Numbered from the stretch's first letter, positions 7,160-15,934 are shown. The stretch is 64,000 nt of DNA from Hyphomicrobiales bacterium (GCA_016185205.1 JACPOA010000034.1:1-64000), one strand, 5' to 3'. The notes: generated from the letters alone by a model not told the origin. Translations and numbers: made by a program.

Positions 7160-9229
7160 TTACACCGCGGCATTATCGAGCCCGCGCTTCTTCAAGAGCG
7201 CATCGACCGCCGGCAGCCGGCCGCGGAAGGCTTTGTAGGCCTCGGCCGGATCGCGCAGATTGCCGGCGCCATAGATGAAATCGCGCAGCCGCTGCGCGGT
7301 CGCCGGATCGAAGGAATTGCCGGTTTCCTCGAACGCCTCGAAGGCGTCGGCGTCGAGCACCTCCGACCACATGTAAGAGTAGTAGCCCGCCGCGTAACCG
7401 CCGCCGGAGAACAGATGCTGGAAATGCGGCAGGCGGTGGCGCATGACGATTTCCGCCGGCATGGCGATGCGGTCGAGGCTCGTGCGCTCGAATGCGCTGA
7501 CGTCGAGCGCACCGGGCTCCGGCAGCGAATGCACGTCGAGATCGACCAACGCACAGGCGGTGTATTCGACCGTGGCGAAGCCCTGGTTGAAGGTGCGCGT
7601 TGCCAGCAGGCGATCGAGCAGCGCTTTCGGCATCGGCTTGCCCGTGCGCGCGTGCCGCGCGTATTTCTGCAAAATCTCCGGCACTTCCAGCCAGTGCTCA
7701 TAGAGCTGCGAGGGCAGTTCGACGAAATCGCTCGACACGGACGTGCCGGCGAGCAGCGGATAGGTCACGTTCGACAGCAAGCCATGCAGGCCGTGGCCGA
7801 ACTCGTGGAACAGCGTGCGCGCGTCGTCGAACGACAGCAGTGCCTTCTCGCCCGCCGCCGGCTTGGAGAAATTGCAAACGTTGAGGATGACCGGGTGGAT
7901 GTCGCCAACCAACTTCTCCTGGTCGCGCAGCGAGGTCATCCAGGCGCCGCTGTGCTTGGAGCCGCGCGCAAAATAGTCGCCGATGAACAGGCCGACGTGA
8001 CGGCCGGCCTCGTCCGTCACCTCGAAGGCGCGGGCGTCGGGGTGATAGAGCGGCAGGCTGACCGGCGTGAAGCGCAAGCCGAACAGCCGGCGCGCGGTTT
8101 CGAACGCGGCCTCGATCATCTTGTCGAGCTGGAAGTAGGGCTTGATCTCGGCCTCGTCGAGATCGTAGCGCGCCTTGCGCAGCTTCTCGGCGTAGTAGCG
8201 CCAGTCGTGAGGAGCGAGCGCGAAGTTGCCGCCTTCCTGCGCGATCATCGCCTGCAGCGCGTCGCGCTCGACATTGGCCTTGGCGCGCGCCCGGCCCCAG
8301 ACTTCGTCGAGCAGGTCGCGCGCCGCCTGCGGGGTCTTCGCCATCTGATCGGCGAGCCGGTAATCGGCGAAGCTCGCAAAACCCAACAGCTTGGCGCGCT
8401 CGGCGCGAAGTGAGACCATCTCGGCGATCAGCGCGCGGTTGTCGGTGGCCCCGCCGTTCTCGCCGCGTTTGATCCAGGCCTGGAACACCTTCTCGCGCAG
8501 GTCGCGGCGGGCCGAGAATTGCAGGAAACCCTCGCAAGACGAGCGCGCCAGCGTGATGGCGTATTGGCCCGGGTGACCGCGCTCGTCGGCGGCGGCGCGG
8601 GCGGCAGCGCGGGCGAAATCCGGCAGGCCGGCGAGGTCGCCCTCCTCCAGCACCAGCACGTAAGCTTTCTCATCCGCCAATACGTTCTGCCCGAACGCCG
8701 TGCCTAGGCTTGCCAGCCGCTCATTGATGGCGGCGAGCCGATCCTGCGCCGGCTTGTCGAGCGCGCCGCCGGCCCGCACAAACCTCGTGTGATAGCGCTC
8801 GAGCACGCGCGCTTGTTCCGCGGACAGGCCGAGCGATTCGCGGTTCCGGTAAAGCTCGGCGATGCGGGCATAGAGCGCGCGGTCGAGATAGAGCGCGTTA
8901 CCGTGGCGGGCGAGCAGCGGCGAGACCTCGCGCTCGACCGCCTCGATGGCGTCGCCGGTGTCGGCGCCGGCCAGCAGGAAGAACACATTGGCGACGCGCT
9001 CGAGCTCACGCCCGCTCTTCTCCAGCGCCACGATGGTGTTGTCGAAACTCGGGGCTGCCGCATTTGCCGAAATCCTGTCGATTTCGACGCGGTGGCGGGC
9101 GAGCGCGCGGTCGAAGGCGGGACGGAAATGCTCCGGCCCAATCTTGCCAAACGGCGGCAGACCGAAGTCGCCGGCCCATTCGGCGAGCAGTGGATTTTGA
9201 TTATCGGCAGCGGATTGCGGTTCGGTCAT
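7160..9229 (-). CDS. dcp: M3 family oligopeptidase / peptidyl-dipeptidase (Dcp/OpdA type)
   Basis: 689-residue cytoplasmic zinc metallopeptidase. The zinc motif HEFGH is at about residues 475-479 (DDARTLFHEFGHGLHGLLS), with the third ligand expected in FVELPSQLYEHW. The C-terminal GGYAAGYYSYMWSEVLDADAFEAFEE is the conserved M3 substrate-binding block. These enzymes release dipeptides or short peptides during protein turnover. Length and lack of a signal peptide fit Dcp or oligopeptidase A, and the split between the two is not clear by eye. It is followed by the repeat at 7021-7146. Confidence 0.93.
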   Translation of the reverse strand: MTEPQSAADNQNPLLAEWAGDFGLPPFGKIGPEHFRPAFDRALARHRVEIDRISANAAAPSFDNTIVALEKSGRELERVANVFFLLAGADTGDAIEAVEREVSPLLARHGNALYLDRALYARIAELYRNRESLGLSAEQARVLERYHTRFVRAGGALDKPAQDRLAAINERLASLGTAFGQNVLADEKAYVLVLEEGDLAGLPDFARAAARAAADERGHPGQYAITLARSSCEGFLQFSARRDLREKVFQAWIKRGENGGATDNRALIAEMVSLRAERAKLLGFASFADYRLADQMAKTPQAARDLLDEVWGRARAKANVERDALQAMIAQEGGNFALAPHDWRYYAEKLRKARYDLDEAEIKPYFQLDKMIEAAFETARRLFGLRFTPVSLPLYHPDARAFEVTDEAGRHVGLFIGDYFARGSKHSGAWMTSLRDQEKLVGDIHPVILNVCNFSKPAAGEKALLSFDDARTLFHEFGHGLHGLLSNVTYPLLAGTSVSSDFVELPSQLYEHWLEVPEILQKYARHARTGKPMPKALLDRLLATRTFNQGFATVEYTACALVDLDVHSLPEPGALDVSAFERTSLDRIAMPAEIVMRHRLPHFQHLFSGGGYAAGYYSYMWSEVLDADAFEAFEETGNSFDPATAQRLRDFIYGAGNLRDPAEAYKAFRGRLPAVDALLKKRGLDNAAV

Positions 9230-9252
9230 ACGCCCTATCTACGGGCGTCCCC

Positions 9253-11127
9253 TCACCCGCGCAACGCCCGCAGCGCGTTGAATATGACCGCCACGTCGAT
9301 CACCTCCTGCAGCAGCGCGCCCTCGACCGGCGCGATGTAGCCGAGCGCCGCCGCGATCATGGCCACGAACGACAGCCCCATGCCGACGATCACGCTTTGC
9401 AGGGCGATATAGCGCGAGCGGCGTGCGATCTTGATCGCTGGCAGCACGCGGTCGAGCTGATCGACCAGCAGCACGACGTCGGCGGCTTCGGCCGACGCGG
9501 CGGCGCCCTTGGCGCCCATCGCCATTCCGAGATCGGCGGCGGCGAGTGCCGGCGCGTCGTTGATACCGTCACCGATCATCATCACCGGGCCGTTCTTGCG
9601 CTCCGACAGCACCACCAGCACCTTCTGGTCGGGCGTGAGGTCCGAGCGCACCATATCCAGGGACAGCCCGGCGCTGAAGAACCTCGCCACCTCGTGCCGG
9701 TCGCCGGTCGCCAGCACGATGCGCTCGATGCCGAGCGCCCGCAGCGCCCGCAGCAGTTGCTCGGTGCCGGCGCGCAGCTCATCGGACAGGATCAGCAGGC
9801 CGGCAAGCTTGCCGTCGACCGCCACCGCCGCCGCCAGCGCGCCGGGCGGGCGCTCGCGCCCGAGCAGCGCACCGGCCGAGCCGGCGACCTGGCCGGCGAT
9901 GAAGTGCAGGCCACCTACTAATACGCGACGGCCATCGACCCGGCCGACAATGCCCTCGCCCGGCGTCTCCACCACCTCGGTCGGGATTGTCAGCGCCAGC
10001 CCTTTGCTGCGCGCCTCGGCGACGATGGTCTGCGCGATGATGTGCTTGGAGGCCTGATCGAGCGAGGCGGCGATCGCCAGCAGCTCGTCCGCCGTCATGC
10101 CGTCGACAGTCCTGATCTCGACGATCCGTGCATGACCGATGGTCAGGGTTCCGGTCTTGTCGATGACCAGCGCGCGCACCCGGGCCAGCGTCTCGATCGC
10201 TTTGCCGCCCTTGATCAGGATGCCGAGCTTGGCCGCGCGCGACAAGCCAGCGACGATGGCCACCGGCACCGCCAGAATGAGCGGACAGGGCGTCGCCACC
10301 ACCAGCACAGCCACCGCGCGGATCGGATCGGAGGTCAGCCACCAGGCTGCGGCGGCCATCACCGCCGTGACGCCCAAAAACAGGATCGCGTAACGGTCGG
10401 CCAGCCGCGACATCGGCGCGCGCGAGCGCTGGGCGGCCTCGACCATGCGGACGACGCCGGCATAGGTGCTCTCGGCCGCCCGCCGCGTCGCTACCAGATC
10501 GAAGGCATCGCCGACATTGGTCGAGCCGCTCAACACCTGACCCCCGGTCATGAACGTGACCGGCATGGCCTCGCCGGTGAGCGCCGACTGGTCGAGCACC
10601 GCCACGCCCTCGACCACCGTGCCGTCGACCGGAACCATGTCGCCGCGGCGAATCAGCAGCCGGTCGCCGGCCAGCACGAGGTCGAGCGCGACCTCCTCGA
10701 GCCGGGAGTTCCGGTGCCGCACCGCGGTGCGCGGCACCCGCGACAACAGCGCGGTCATCTCGCGCCGCGCCTGCCGCTCGGCGTAGGCCTCGAGATACTG
10801 GCCGCCGGCATACATCAGGGCGACGATGGCGGCGGCGAGCTCTTCCCCGACCAGCAGTGCCGCCGTCATCGACAAAGCCGCCACGATGTCGAGCCCGACA
10901 TCGCCGCGCCACAGGCTGCTGGCGATCTCGGTCACCAGCACCAGCAGCACCGGCACGGTCACCGCGGCCCAGATGGCGCCCGACCAGCCGCCGAAGCCGG
11001 CGAGCTTGGCGGCAAGACCCGCCGCCAGGCCCGCCGCCACCAGGACGGCAAGCAGCGGACGGGCATATTTGAGGGCGACCGGCAGGGTCATGCGCGCAAG
11101 CTCGGCGCTTGGCGTCCTCGTCGCCAT
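9253..11127 (-). CDS. Heavy-metal translocating P-type (P1B) ATPase with TPCPL motif
   Basis: 624-residue integral membrane pump. Visible parts are the actuator motif SALTGEAMPV, the metal-path helix motif TPCPLILAVPVA (in place of CPC), the phosphorylation motif DKTGTLT with Asp at about residue 323, GDGINDAPAL, and two closing helices. There is no N-terminal metal-binding (HMA, CxxC) domain. The usual His-Pro pair in the nucleotide-binding domain reads SKHIIAQ, so the Pro is missing. Metal specificity cannot be assigned; TPC-type members are poorly studied. ATG 11127 is preferred because it precedes the start of the hydrophobic N terminus. It is divergent from the small gene at 11242. Confidence 0.9.
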   Translation of the reverse strand: MATRTPSAELARMTLPVALKYARPLLAVLVAAGLAAGLAAKLAGFGGWSGAIWAAVTVPVLLVLVTEIASSLWRGDVGLDIVAALSMTAALLVGEELAAAIVALMYAGGQYLEAYAERQARREMTALLSRVPRTAVRHRNSRLEEVALDLVLAGDRLLIRRGDMVPVDGTVVEGVAVLDQSALTGEAMPVTFMTGGQVLSGSTNVGDAFDLVATRRAAESTYAGVVRMVEAAQRSRAPMSRLADRYAILFLGVTAVMAAAAWWLTSDPIRAVAVLVVATPCPLILAVPVAIVAGLSRAAKLGILIKGGKAIETLARVRALVIDKTGTLTIGHARIVEIRTVDGMTADELLAIAASLDQASKHIIAQTIVAEARSKGLALTIPTEVVETPGEGIVGRVDGRRVLVGGLHFIAGQVAGSAGALLGRERPPGALAAAVAVDGKLAGLLILSDELRAGTEQLLRALRALGIERIVLATGDRHEVARFFSAGLSLDMVRSDLTPDQKVLVVLSERKNGPVMMIGDGINDAPALAAADLGMAMGAKGAAASAEAADVVLLVDQLDRVLPAIKIARRSRYIALQSVIVGMGLSFVAMIAAALGYIAPVEGALLQEVIDVAVIFNALRALRG

Positions 11128-11241
11128 GACCAAGATCAAGGCGTTGAACCGGCAACTCCAAGCCACCGCCGTCGGCCCGCTATGGACTTGATCCGGCGGC
11201 CGAATTCAGGTTGATTGCGACCCTTGTTAAGGGAGATCGCC

Positions 11242-11487
11242 ATGACCATCAGCGGCCGCCGCATCGTCTGGCTCAACGTCATCACCGTGATCAGCGCCGC
11301 CATTTTGATCGGCGCCGAGGTGTTCGGCGCCGCCTTCGCCGGCTCATGGGCGCTCGCCACTTTGTTCGACCTCGGCGGCATCGGACAGCGCATCCTCGAC
11401 GGCCTGTTCGTGCTCTGCGGCATCGCCATCATGGTGCAGTTCGTGCGCAACGCTCACCGCATCGAGCCGTTCACCGCGCGCGAGTGA
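11242..11487 (+). CDS. Small two-helix membrane protein
   Basis: 81-residue protein with two predicted membrane helices (WLNVITVISAAILIGAEVFG; DGLFVLCGIAIMVQFVRNA) and a charged C terminus. The ATG at 11242 follows AAGGGAGA (11229-11236) at a good distance. It is divergently arranged to the P-type ATPase and could share its control region, but no function is recognised. Confidence 0.75.
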   Translation: MTISGRRIVWLNVITVISAAILIGAEVFGAAFAGSWALATLFDLGGIGQRILDGLFVLCGIAIMVQFVRNAHRIEPFTARE

Positions 11488-11580
11488 GCGCCGAGTGCGG
11501 CGCGCGAACCGACCGTTTGCAAAAAAGTTAAGGAAGTTTTTTCGTGCAGCGAACTAATTCGCTTGCATCGCGCGAAAAAA

Positions 11581-11670
11581 ATGTTATTTCGAGTTTGCCC
11601 AATTTCGCACGTGCCTGTGGCCGTGTGTCGATCGGTAGGTAGCCGGACAAGAGGCCGGCCAGCCGCCTGA
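11581..11670 (+). CDS. Candidate leader peptide (uORF) in ornithine decarboxylase leader, copy 1
   Basis: A 29-codon frame from ATG 11581 to TGA 11668-11670 within the speF-type leader. Its C-terminal part (HVPVAVCRSVGSRTRGRPAA) is matched in the second leader by HVPVAVCRSVGIRTRGRTAA. It is basic, and its stop codon lies in the leader's structured region, which is what an arrest or attenuation peptide would look like. No good Shine-Dalgarno sequence precedes the ATG, and the two amino-acid changes are also explained by a covarying RNA stem, so coding is not proven. Confidence 0.35.
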   Translation: MLFRVCPISHVPVAVCRSVGSRTRGRPAA

Positions 11671-11868
11671 GGGAGCGAGAGCTTCTTCAAGACATCTGAT
11701 CGGCAGCCGGAGGCGAAACCGGCGCACTCTGCTCTCAGCAGGGGACGCGGCTTAAAGCAACGACGGAGCGGGCTTCTTTGGTCTCTGCTGGCATTCCACC
11801 GCCAGCGACGGGTCACCGACGAGGCTTGTCCATCTTGCCAACAGTGCGGCGGGGTCTCCCCCTCCAAG
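11604..11868 (+). ncRNA. speF-type structured leader RNA, copy 1
   Basis: About 265 bases between the small membrane protein and the first ornithine decarboxylase, closely matched by 15553-15806 upstream of the second. Conserved parts run from TTCGCACGTGCCTGTGGCC through GACAAGAGGCCGG, a GNRA-capped hairpin (GAGGGAGC-GAGA-GCTTCTTC), the hairpin GCCGG-AGGCGAAA-CCGGC, the hairpin CTCTGC-TCTCA-GCAGGG, and GGCTTAAAGCAACGACGGA. Alphaproteobacteria carry a known motif (speF leader, Rfam) before ornithine decarboxylase genes, and position and structure fit it. The motif presumably controls decarboxylase expression in response to polyamines or ornithine. Confidence 0.8.
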
Positions 11869-11953
11869 CCAAGGCAGCTATAGCGGTTAAGAGTTCACGC
11901 ATCCGGCTGCGTCCCCATCGCGCACCGGAAGCAGGCTCCTAAATCGCGAAATC

Positions 11954-11971
11954 GGACGGCTACAGCCGTCC
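11954..11971 (+). promoter_or_regulatory. Hairpin just upstream of odc1 ribosome site
   Basis: Perfect 7-bp stem with a 4-base loop (GGACGGC-TACA-GCCGTCC) ending about 10 bases before the GGGAG that precedes ATG 11994. It may be the last stem of the leader and could influence ribosome access. A comparable hairpin, GCGGC-TTTAAG-GCCGC, precedes the second decarboxylase gene at about 15897-15912. Confidence 0.5.
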
Positions 11972-11993
11972 CTTGAGCTGGGAGTGTGCGCCA

Positions 11994-13124
11994 ATGACCA
12001 CGCGCATCCGCGAATTCTTGCGCAACCGGACCGAAGACGGGCCTTGCCTGGTCGTCGACCTCGACGTCGTGCGCGACAACTACAATGCCTTCGCCAAGAC
12101 CTTGCCCGACACGCGCGTGTTCTACGCCGTGAAGGCCAACCCGGCGCCGGAGGTGCTTGCGCTTCTGGCCAAGCTCGGCTCCTGCTTCGATACCGCCTCG
12201 GTGCCTGAGATCGAGATGGTGCTCGCCGCCGGCAGCCCGCCCGACCGCATCTCCTATGGCAACACGATCAAGAAGGAACGCGACATCGCGCGCGCCTTCG
12301 CGCTCGGCGTCCGCCTCTACGCGGTCGACTGCAAGCCCGAGGTGGAGAAGGTCGCCCGCGCGGCGCCCGGCTCCAAGGTGTTCTGCCGCATCCTGTCCGA
12401 CTGCGTCGGGGCGGAATGGCCGCTGTCGCGCAAGTTCGGCTGCGAGCCGGGCATGGCCGTGGACGTGCTGGAACATGCCCTCAAGCTCGGGCTGGAACCG
12501 CATGGGGTCTCGTTCCATGTCGGCTCCCAGCAGCGTAACCAGCATGCCTGGGACCGCGCGCTCGCCTCGGCGGCCGCCGTGTTCAAGGAATGCGGCGAGC
12601 GCGGCATGAACCTCGCGATGGTCAACCTGGGCGGCGGGTTCCCGACCAAGTACCTGAAGAACGTGCCGTCGGTGAAGACCTACGGCTCGGCGATCTTCAA
12701 GGCGCTGCGCAAGCACTTCGGCAACCGCATCCCGGAAACCATCATCGAACCGGGCCGCGGCATGGTCGGCAATGCCGGCACCATCGAGGCCGAGGTCGTG
12801 CTCGTCTCCAAGAAGAGCGAAGAGGACGACGTGCGCTGGGTCTATCTCGACATCGGCAAGTTCGGCGGCCTGGCCGAGACCATGGACGAGTCGATCCGCT
12901 ATCCCGTTCGCACCCCGCGGGACGGCGATGCCATGGCGCCTTGCGTGCTGGCGGGCCCGACCTGCGATTCGATGGACGTGCTGTACGAGAAGGAGCCCTA
13001 CATGCTCCCGGTCAGCCTGGAGATCGGCGACAAGGTGCTGATCGAGGGCACCGGCGCCTATACGGCGACCTACTCGTCGGTGGCCTTCAACGGCTTCTCG
13101 CCGCTGAAGACCTACCACATCTGA
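11994..13124 (+). CDS. odc: Ornithine decarboxylase, alanine-racemase-fold (paralogue 1)
   Basis: 376-residue PLP enzyme that decarboxylates ornithine to putrescine (possibly also lysine to cadaverine). PLP lysine is K47 in YAVKANPAPE. It also has HVGSQQ, NLGGGFPTKY, the phosphate-binding EPGRGMVGNAG, and the catalytic cysteine C324 in GPTCDSMDVLYEK. This is the eukaryote-like (group IV) decarboxylase family usual in alphaproteobacteria, not the large fold-I SpeC/SpeF. ATG 11994 follows GGGAG. A long structured leader precedes it and homospermidine synthase follows downstream, so putrescine for homospermidine is the likely product. Substrate preference is inferred, not shown. Confidence 0.93.
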   Translation: MTTRIREFLRNRTEDGPCLVVDLDVVRDNYNAFAKTLPDTRVFYAVKANPAPEVLALLAKLGSCFDTASVPEIEMVLAAGSPPDRISYGNTIKKERDIARAFALGVRLYAVDCKPEVEKVARAAPGSKVFCRILSDCVGAEWPLSRKFGCEPGMAVDVLEHALKLGLEPHGVSFHVGSQQRNQHAWDRALASAAAVFKECGERGMNLAMVNLGGGFPTKYLKNVPSVKTYGSAIFKALRKHFGNRIPETIIEPGRGMVGNAGTIEAEVVLVSKKSEEDDVRWVYLDIGKFGGLAETMDESIRYPVRTPRDGDAMAPCVLAGPTCDSMDVLYEKEPYMLPVSLEIGDKVLIEGTGAYTATYSSVAFNGFSPLKTYHI

Positions 13125-13225
13125 TAACGACGGGAGGCGGGTAACCGCCTCCCCCATCCCTTCATTCGAACGGAATAGCCCGAGCGGGCGCACTTGCGCG
13201 CGCGCCGGGCGGGGATCGGCCTGAC

Positions 13226-13765
13226 ATGATCACCATTCGCAGCGAACGACATTCCGACATCCCAGCGCGCGAGGCGCTGCTCGGCGAAGCCTTCGGCGAC
13301 AGCCGCCGGCGCAAGACCTCGGAACGGCTGCGCCAAGGCCGCCTGCCGGCCGACGGCCTCGCCTTCGTCGCCGCCGACGGCAAACGCCTGGTCGGCACCG
13401 CCCGGCTGTGGAACATCGCGGTCGGCAGCGGCCAGCCGGCACTGCTGCTCGGCCCGGTGGCGGTTGTGGCCTCAAGCCGCAACCGCGGTATCGGCAGCGC
13501 TCTGGTGCGCCGCGCGGTTGCCGAGGCACGACGGCTTGGGCATGGCGCCGTCATCCTAGTTGGCGATGCGCCGTACTACAGCCGCTTCGGTTTCACGGCC
13601 GAGAAGACCGCGGCTGTGCGGCTGCCCGGTCCGTTCGAGCGCCATCGCCTGCTCGCGCTCGAGCTCGTCCCCGGCGCACTCGACGGCGCCCGCGGGCTGG
13701 TCAGCGCGACCGGACTTCCGACGCCGAAGCCGAATCGCACCGCGTCGGCGATCCGCGCCGCATAG
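13226..13765 (+). CDS. GNAT family N-acetyltransferase
   Basis: 179 residues with a GNAT fold. The acetyl-CoA binding motif is seen in VVASSRNRGIGSALVRRAVAEAR, and later APYYSRFGFTAEK is typical of the YhbS-type subgroup. The substrate is unknown. Its place between ornithine decarboxylase and homospermidine synthase makes a polyamine or an amino acid a possible acceptor, but members of this family are often in unrelated contexts. The ATG at 13226 starts directly with MITIRSERHSDIPAREALL. Confidence 0.85.
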   Translation: MITIRSERHSDIPAREALLGEAFGDSRRRKTSERLRQGRLPADGLAFVAADGKRLVGTARLWNIAVGSGQPALLLGPVAVVASSRNRGIGSALVRRAVAEARRLGHGAVILVGDAPYYSRFGFTAEKTAAVRLPGPFERHRLLALELVPGALDGARGLVSATGLPTPKPNRTASAIRAA

Positions 13766-13873
13766 CTCCGCCCAAGAATGTCGTGGACGCCGCGAACGAA
13801 TCGCGGCGGCCGCCCTTCCGTTCGCCCGCCATGGCGGATATCACCCGATGGCTCCTGGAGGCTGCGTAATAAA

Positions 13874-15307
13874 ATGACCACTTGGCCCGTTCACGCCCGT
13901 ATCGACGGGCCCATCGTGATGATCGGCTTCGGCTCGATCGGCAAAGGCACCCTGCCGCTGATCGAACGCCATTTCACCTACGACAAGAGCCGGTTCGTGG
14001 TCATCGACCCCGAGGACAAGGACCGCAAGCTCCTGGACGAGCGCGGCATCCGTTTCATCCATCAGGCCGTCACCAAGAATAACTACCGCCACCTGCTGGC
14101 CCCGCTGCTCTCCGAGGGCGGTGGACAGGGCTTCTGCGTGAACCTGTCGGTCGACACCTCCTCGCTCGACATCATGGAGCTGTGCAGCGAGATCGGAGCG
14201 CTCTACATCGACACCGTCAACGAGCCCTGGGCCGGCTTCTATTTCGACGCCAAGCTCGGTCCGGAGGCGCGCTCGAATTATGCCCTGCGCGAGGCGACCA
14301 TGGCGGCCAAGCGCAAGCGCAAGCCGGGCAGCACCACTTCGGTGTCGTGCTGCGGCGCCAATCCGGGCCTGGTATCCTGGTTCGTCAAGCAGGCGCTGCT
14401 CAATGTCGCCGGCGGCGTCGGGCTCAAGTTCAAGGAGCCGAAGACGCGCGAGGATTGGGGCCGGCTTGCCAAGAAGGCCGGCATCAAGGGCATCCATATC
14501 GCCGAGCGCGACACCCAGCGCGCCAAGCAGCCAAAGCCATTGGAAACGTTCGTCAACACCTGGTCGGTCGAGGGCTTCGTGTCGGAAGGCATGCAGCCGG
14601 CGGAACTCGGCTGGGGCACCCATGAGAAATGGATTCCGAAGAACGGCCACAAGCACAAGAAGGGCTGCCAGGCGGCGATCTATCTGAACCAGCCGGGCGC
14701 CAATACCCGCGTGCGGTCATGGACGCCGACCGCGAAAGCGCAATACGGCTTCCTGGTCACCCACAACGAATCGATCTCGATTGCCGACTACTTCACGCTG
14801 CGCAGCGGCCGCACGGCCGTGTACCGGCCGACCTGCCACTATGCCTATCACCCCTGCAACGACGCGGTGCTATCGCTGCACGAGATGTTCGGCCAGGCCG
14901 GCAAGCGCCAGCCCGCCATCCACATCTTGGATGAACACGAGATCGCCGACGGCATCGACGAACTCGGCGTGCTGCTCTACGGCCACAAAAAGAACGCCTA
15001 CTGGTACGGCTCGCAGCTCTCGGTCGACGAAACCCGCGAGATCGCGCCCTACCAGAACGCCACCGGCCTGCAGGTCACCTCCGCGGTGCTGGCCGGCATG
15101 GTGTGGGCGCTGGAGAACCCCAAGGCCGGCATCGTCGAGGCTGACGAAATGGATTTCCGCCGCTGCCTCGAGGTGCAGACGCCTTATCTCGGCCCGGTGA
15201 TCGGCGCCTACACCGACTGGACGCCGCTGACCGACCGCCCCGGCCTGTTCCCGGAAGACATCGACAAGCGCGACCCCTGGCAGTTCCGCAATGTGCTGGT
15301 GCGCTAG
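13874..15307 (+). CDS. hss: Homospermidine synthase
   Basis: 477-residue NAD-dependent enzyme that joins two putrescines (or putrescine and spermidine) to make sym-homospermidine, the typical long polyamine of this order. The N-terminal Rossmann motif is VMIGFGSIGKGTLPLIERHF. The family blocks NEPWAGFYFD, SCCGANPGLVSW, WGTHEKWIPKNGHKHKKGCQ and RPTCHYAYHPCNDAVLSLHE are all present, and the length is normal. ATG 13874 is chosen because the family starts with MTTWPVHARIDGPIVMIGFG; GGAGG lies 14 bases upstream, somewhat far. It is flanked by the two ornithine decarboxylase genes. Confidence 0.95.
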   Translation: MTTWPVHARIDGPIVMIGFGSIGKGTLPLIERHFTYDKSRFVVIDPEDKDRKLLDERGIRFIHQAVTKNNYRHLLAPLLSEGGGQGFCVNLSVDTSSLDIMELCSEIGALYIDTVNEPWAGFYFDAKLGPEARSNYALREATMAAKRKRKPGSTTSVSCCGANPGLVSWFVKQALLNVAGGVGLKFKEPKTREDWGRLAKKAGIKGIHIAERDTQRAKQPKPLETFVNTWSVEGFVSEGMQPAELGWGTHEKWIPKNGHKHKKGCQAAIYLNQPGANTRVRSWTPTAKAQYGFLVTHNESISIADYFTLRSGRTAVYRPTCHYAYHPCNDAVLSLHEMFGQAGKRQPAIHILDEHEIADGIDELGVLLYGHKKNAYWYGSQLSVDETREIAPYQNATGLQVTSAVLAGMVWALENPKAGIVEADEMDFRRCLEVQTPYLGPVIGAYTDWTPLTDRPGLFPEDIDKRDPWQFRNVLVR

Positions 15308-15397
15308 CGCATGATCCCGAAAAGTGGGAGCCGGTTTCCCGCCTTCGCGAAGCCCGCTTTGGCGGGCGAAGGAAGGTCGGATAAGATCATGCGCAAA
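15303..15397. repeat. Palindromic repeat, GCGCATGATC...GATCATGCGC type
   Basis: Outer inverted ends GCGCATGATC (from 15307) and GATCATGCGC (to 15396) enclose CCCGAAAAGTGGGAGCCGGTTT and an inner hairpin built on GCCTTCGC/GCGAAGG. It starts exactly at the hss stop codon, so it may also terminate that transcript. A partial relative is at about 56402-56458. Confidence 0.75.
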
Positions 15398-15526
15398 TAA
15401 GAAGCCGCTCGGCTCTGCAAAATACAGAATCGAATCTCCGAAAGAGAAAAGTTAACGCGTTGCGCATTCACCACGCGGTGGATGAGAGTGCGCACGCTTG
15501 CGAAAAATTATTGACTCTCGTCGCAG

Positions 15527-15619
15527 TTGGATTATTCCGGTCAGTGCCCTTTTTCGCACGTGCCTGTGGCCGTGTGTCGGTCGGTAGGTATCCGGACAAG
15601 AGGCCGGACAGCCGCCTGA
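15527..15619 (+). CDS. Candidate leader peptide (uORF) in ornithine decarboxylase leader, copy 2
   Basis: Reading frame aligned with the uORF in the first leader. A TTG at 15527 or a GTG at 15560 could start it and the TGA is at 15617-15619. The conserved part is CPFSHVPVAVCRSVG followed by an arginine-rich end. No ATG is in frame here, which weakens the case. It is recorded because the frame is open in both leaders and ends at the same TGA. Confidence 0.25.
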   Translation: MDYSGQCPFSHVPVAVCRSVGIRTRGRTAA

Positions 15620-15806
15620 GGAAGCGAAAGCCTCCTCAAGAAATCTGACCGGCAGCCGGAGGCGAAACCGGCGCACTCTGCTCTCCGCAGAGGACGCGGC
15701 TTAAAGCAACGACGGATCGGGCTTTTTTGGGTTACCGGCGCGTTATGCCGGATGTCCGAAGAGGCTTGTCCTTCTTGCCGAGGCGCGGAGCGGGGCTTCC
15801 CCAATC
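15553..15806 (+). ncRNA. speF-type structured leader RNA, copy 2
   Basis: Second copy of the leader described at 11604-11868, in front of the second ornithine decarboxylase gene. Compared with copy 1, the stem around GACAAGAG changes from GCCGG...CCGGC to TCCGG...CCGGA. This is a compensated G-C to T-A change that supports the stem. The next hairpin keeps a GNRA loop (GAAA here, GAGA there). The hairpin CTCTGC-TCTCC-GCAGAG changes one G-U pair to A-U. A TTGACT at 15511-15516, about 40 bases upstream, may be part of the promoter. Confidence 0.8.
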
Positions 15807-15934
15807 CAGACCATGGCAGCAGACGGTTACAGTCGGCGGCAAACGGCGGCGTCATTCGCTGTCCCGCTTGGCTGCAACCATTGATGCTTTGACTCAGCGG
15901 CTTTAAGGCCGCCGACCGAGGGGAAAAATGAGCG

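Noticed and set aside
12317-13193. Minus-strand frames opposite the first ornithine decarboxylase
   Set aside because: Same shadow pattern appears opposite the paralogue at 16154-16807; it mirrors the coding strand and not an independent gene.
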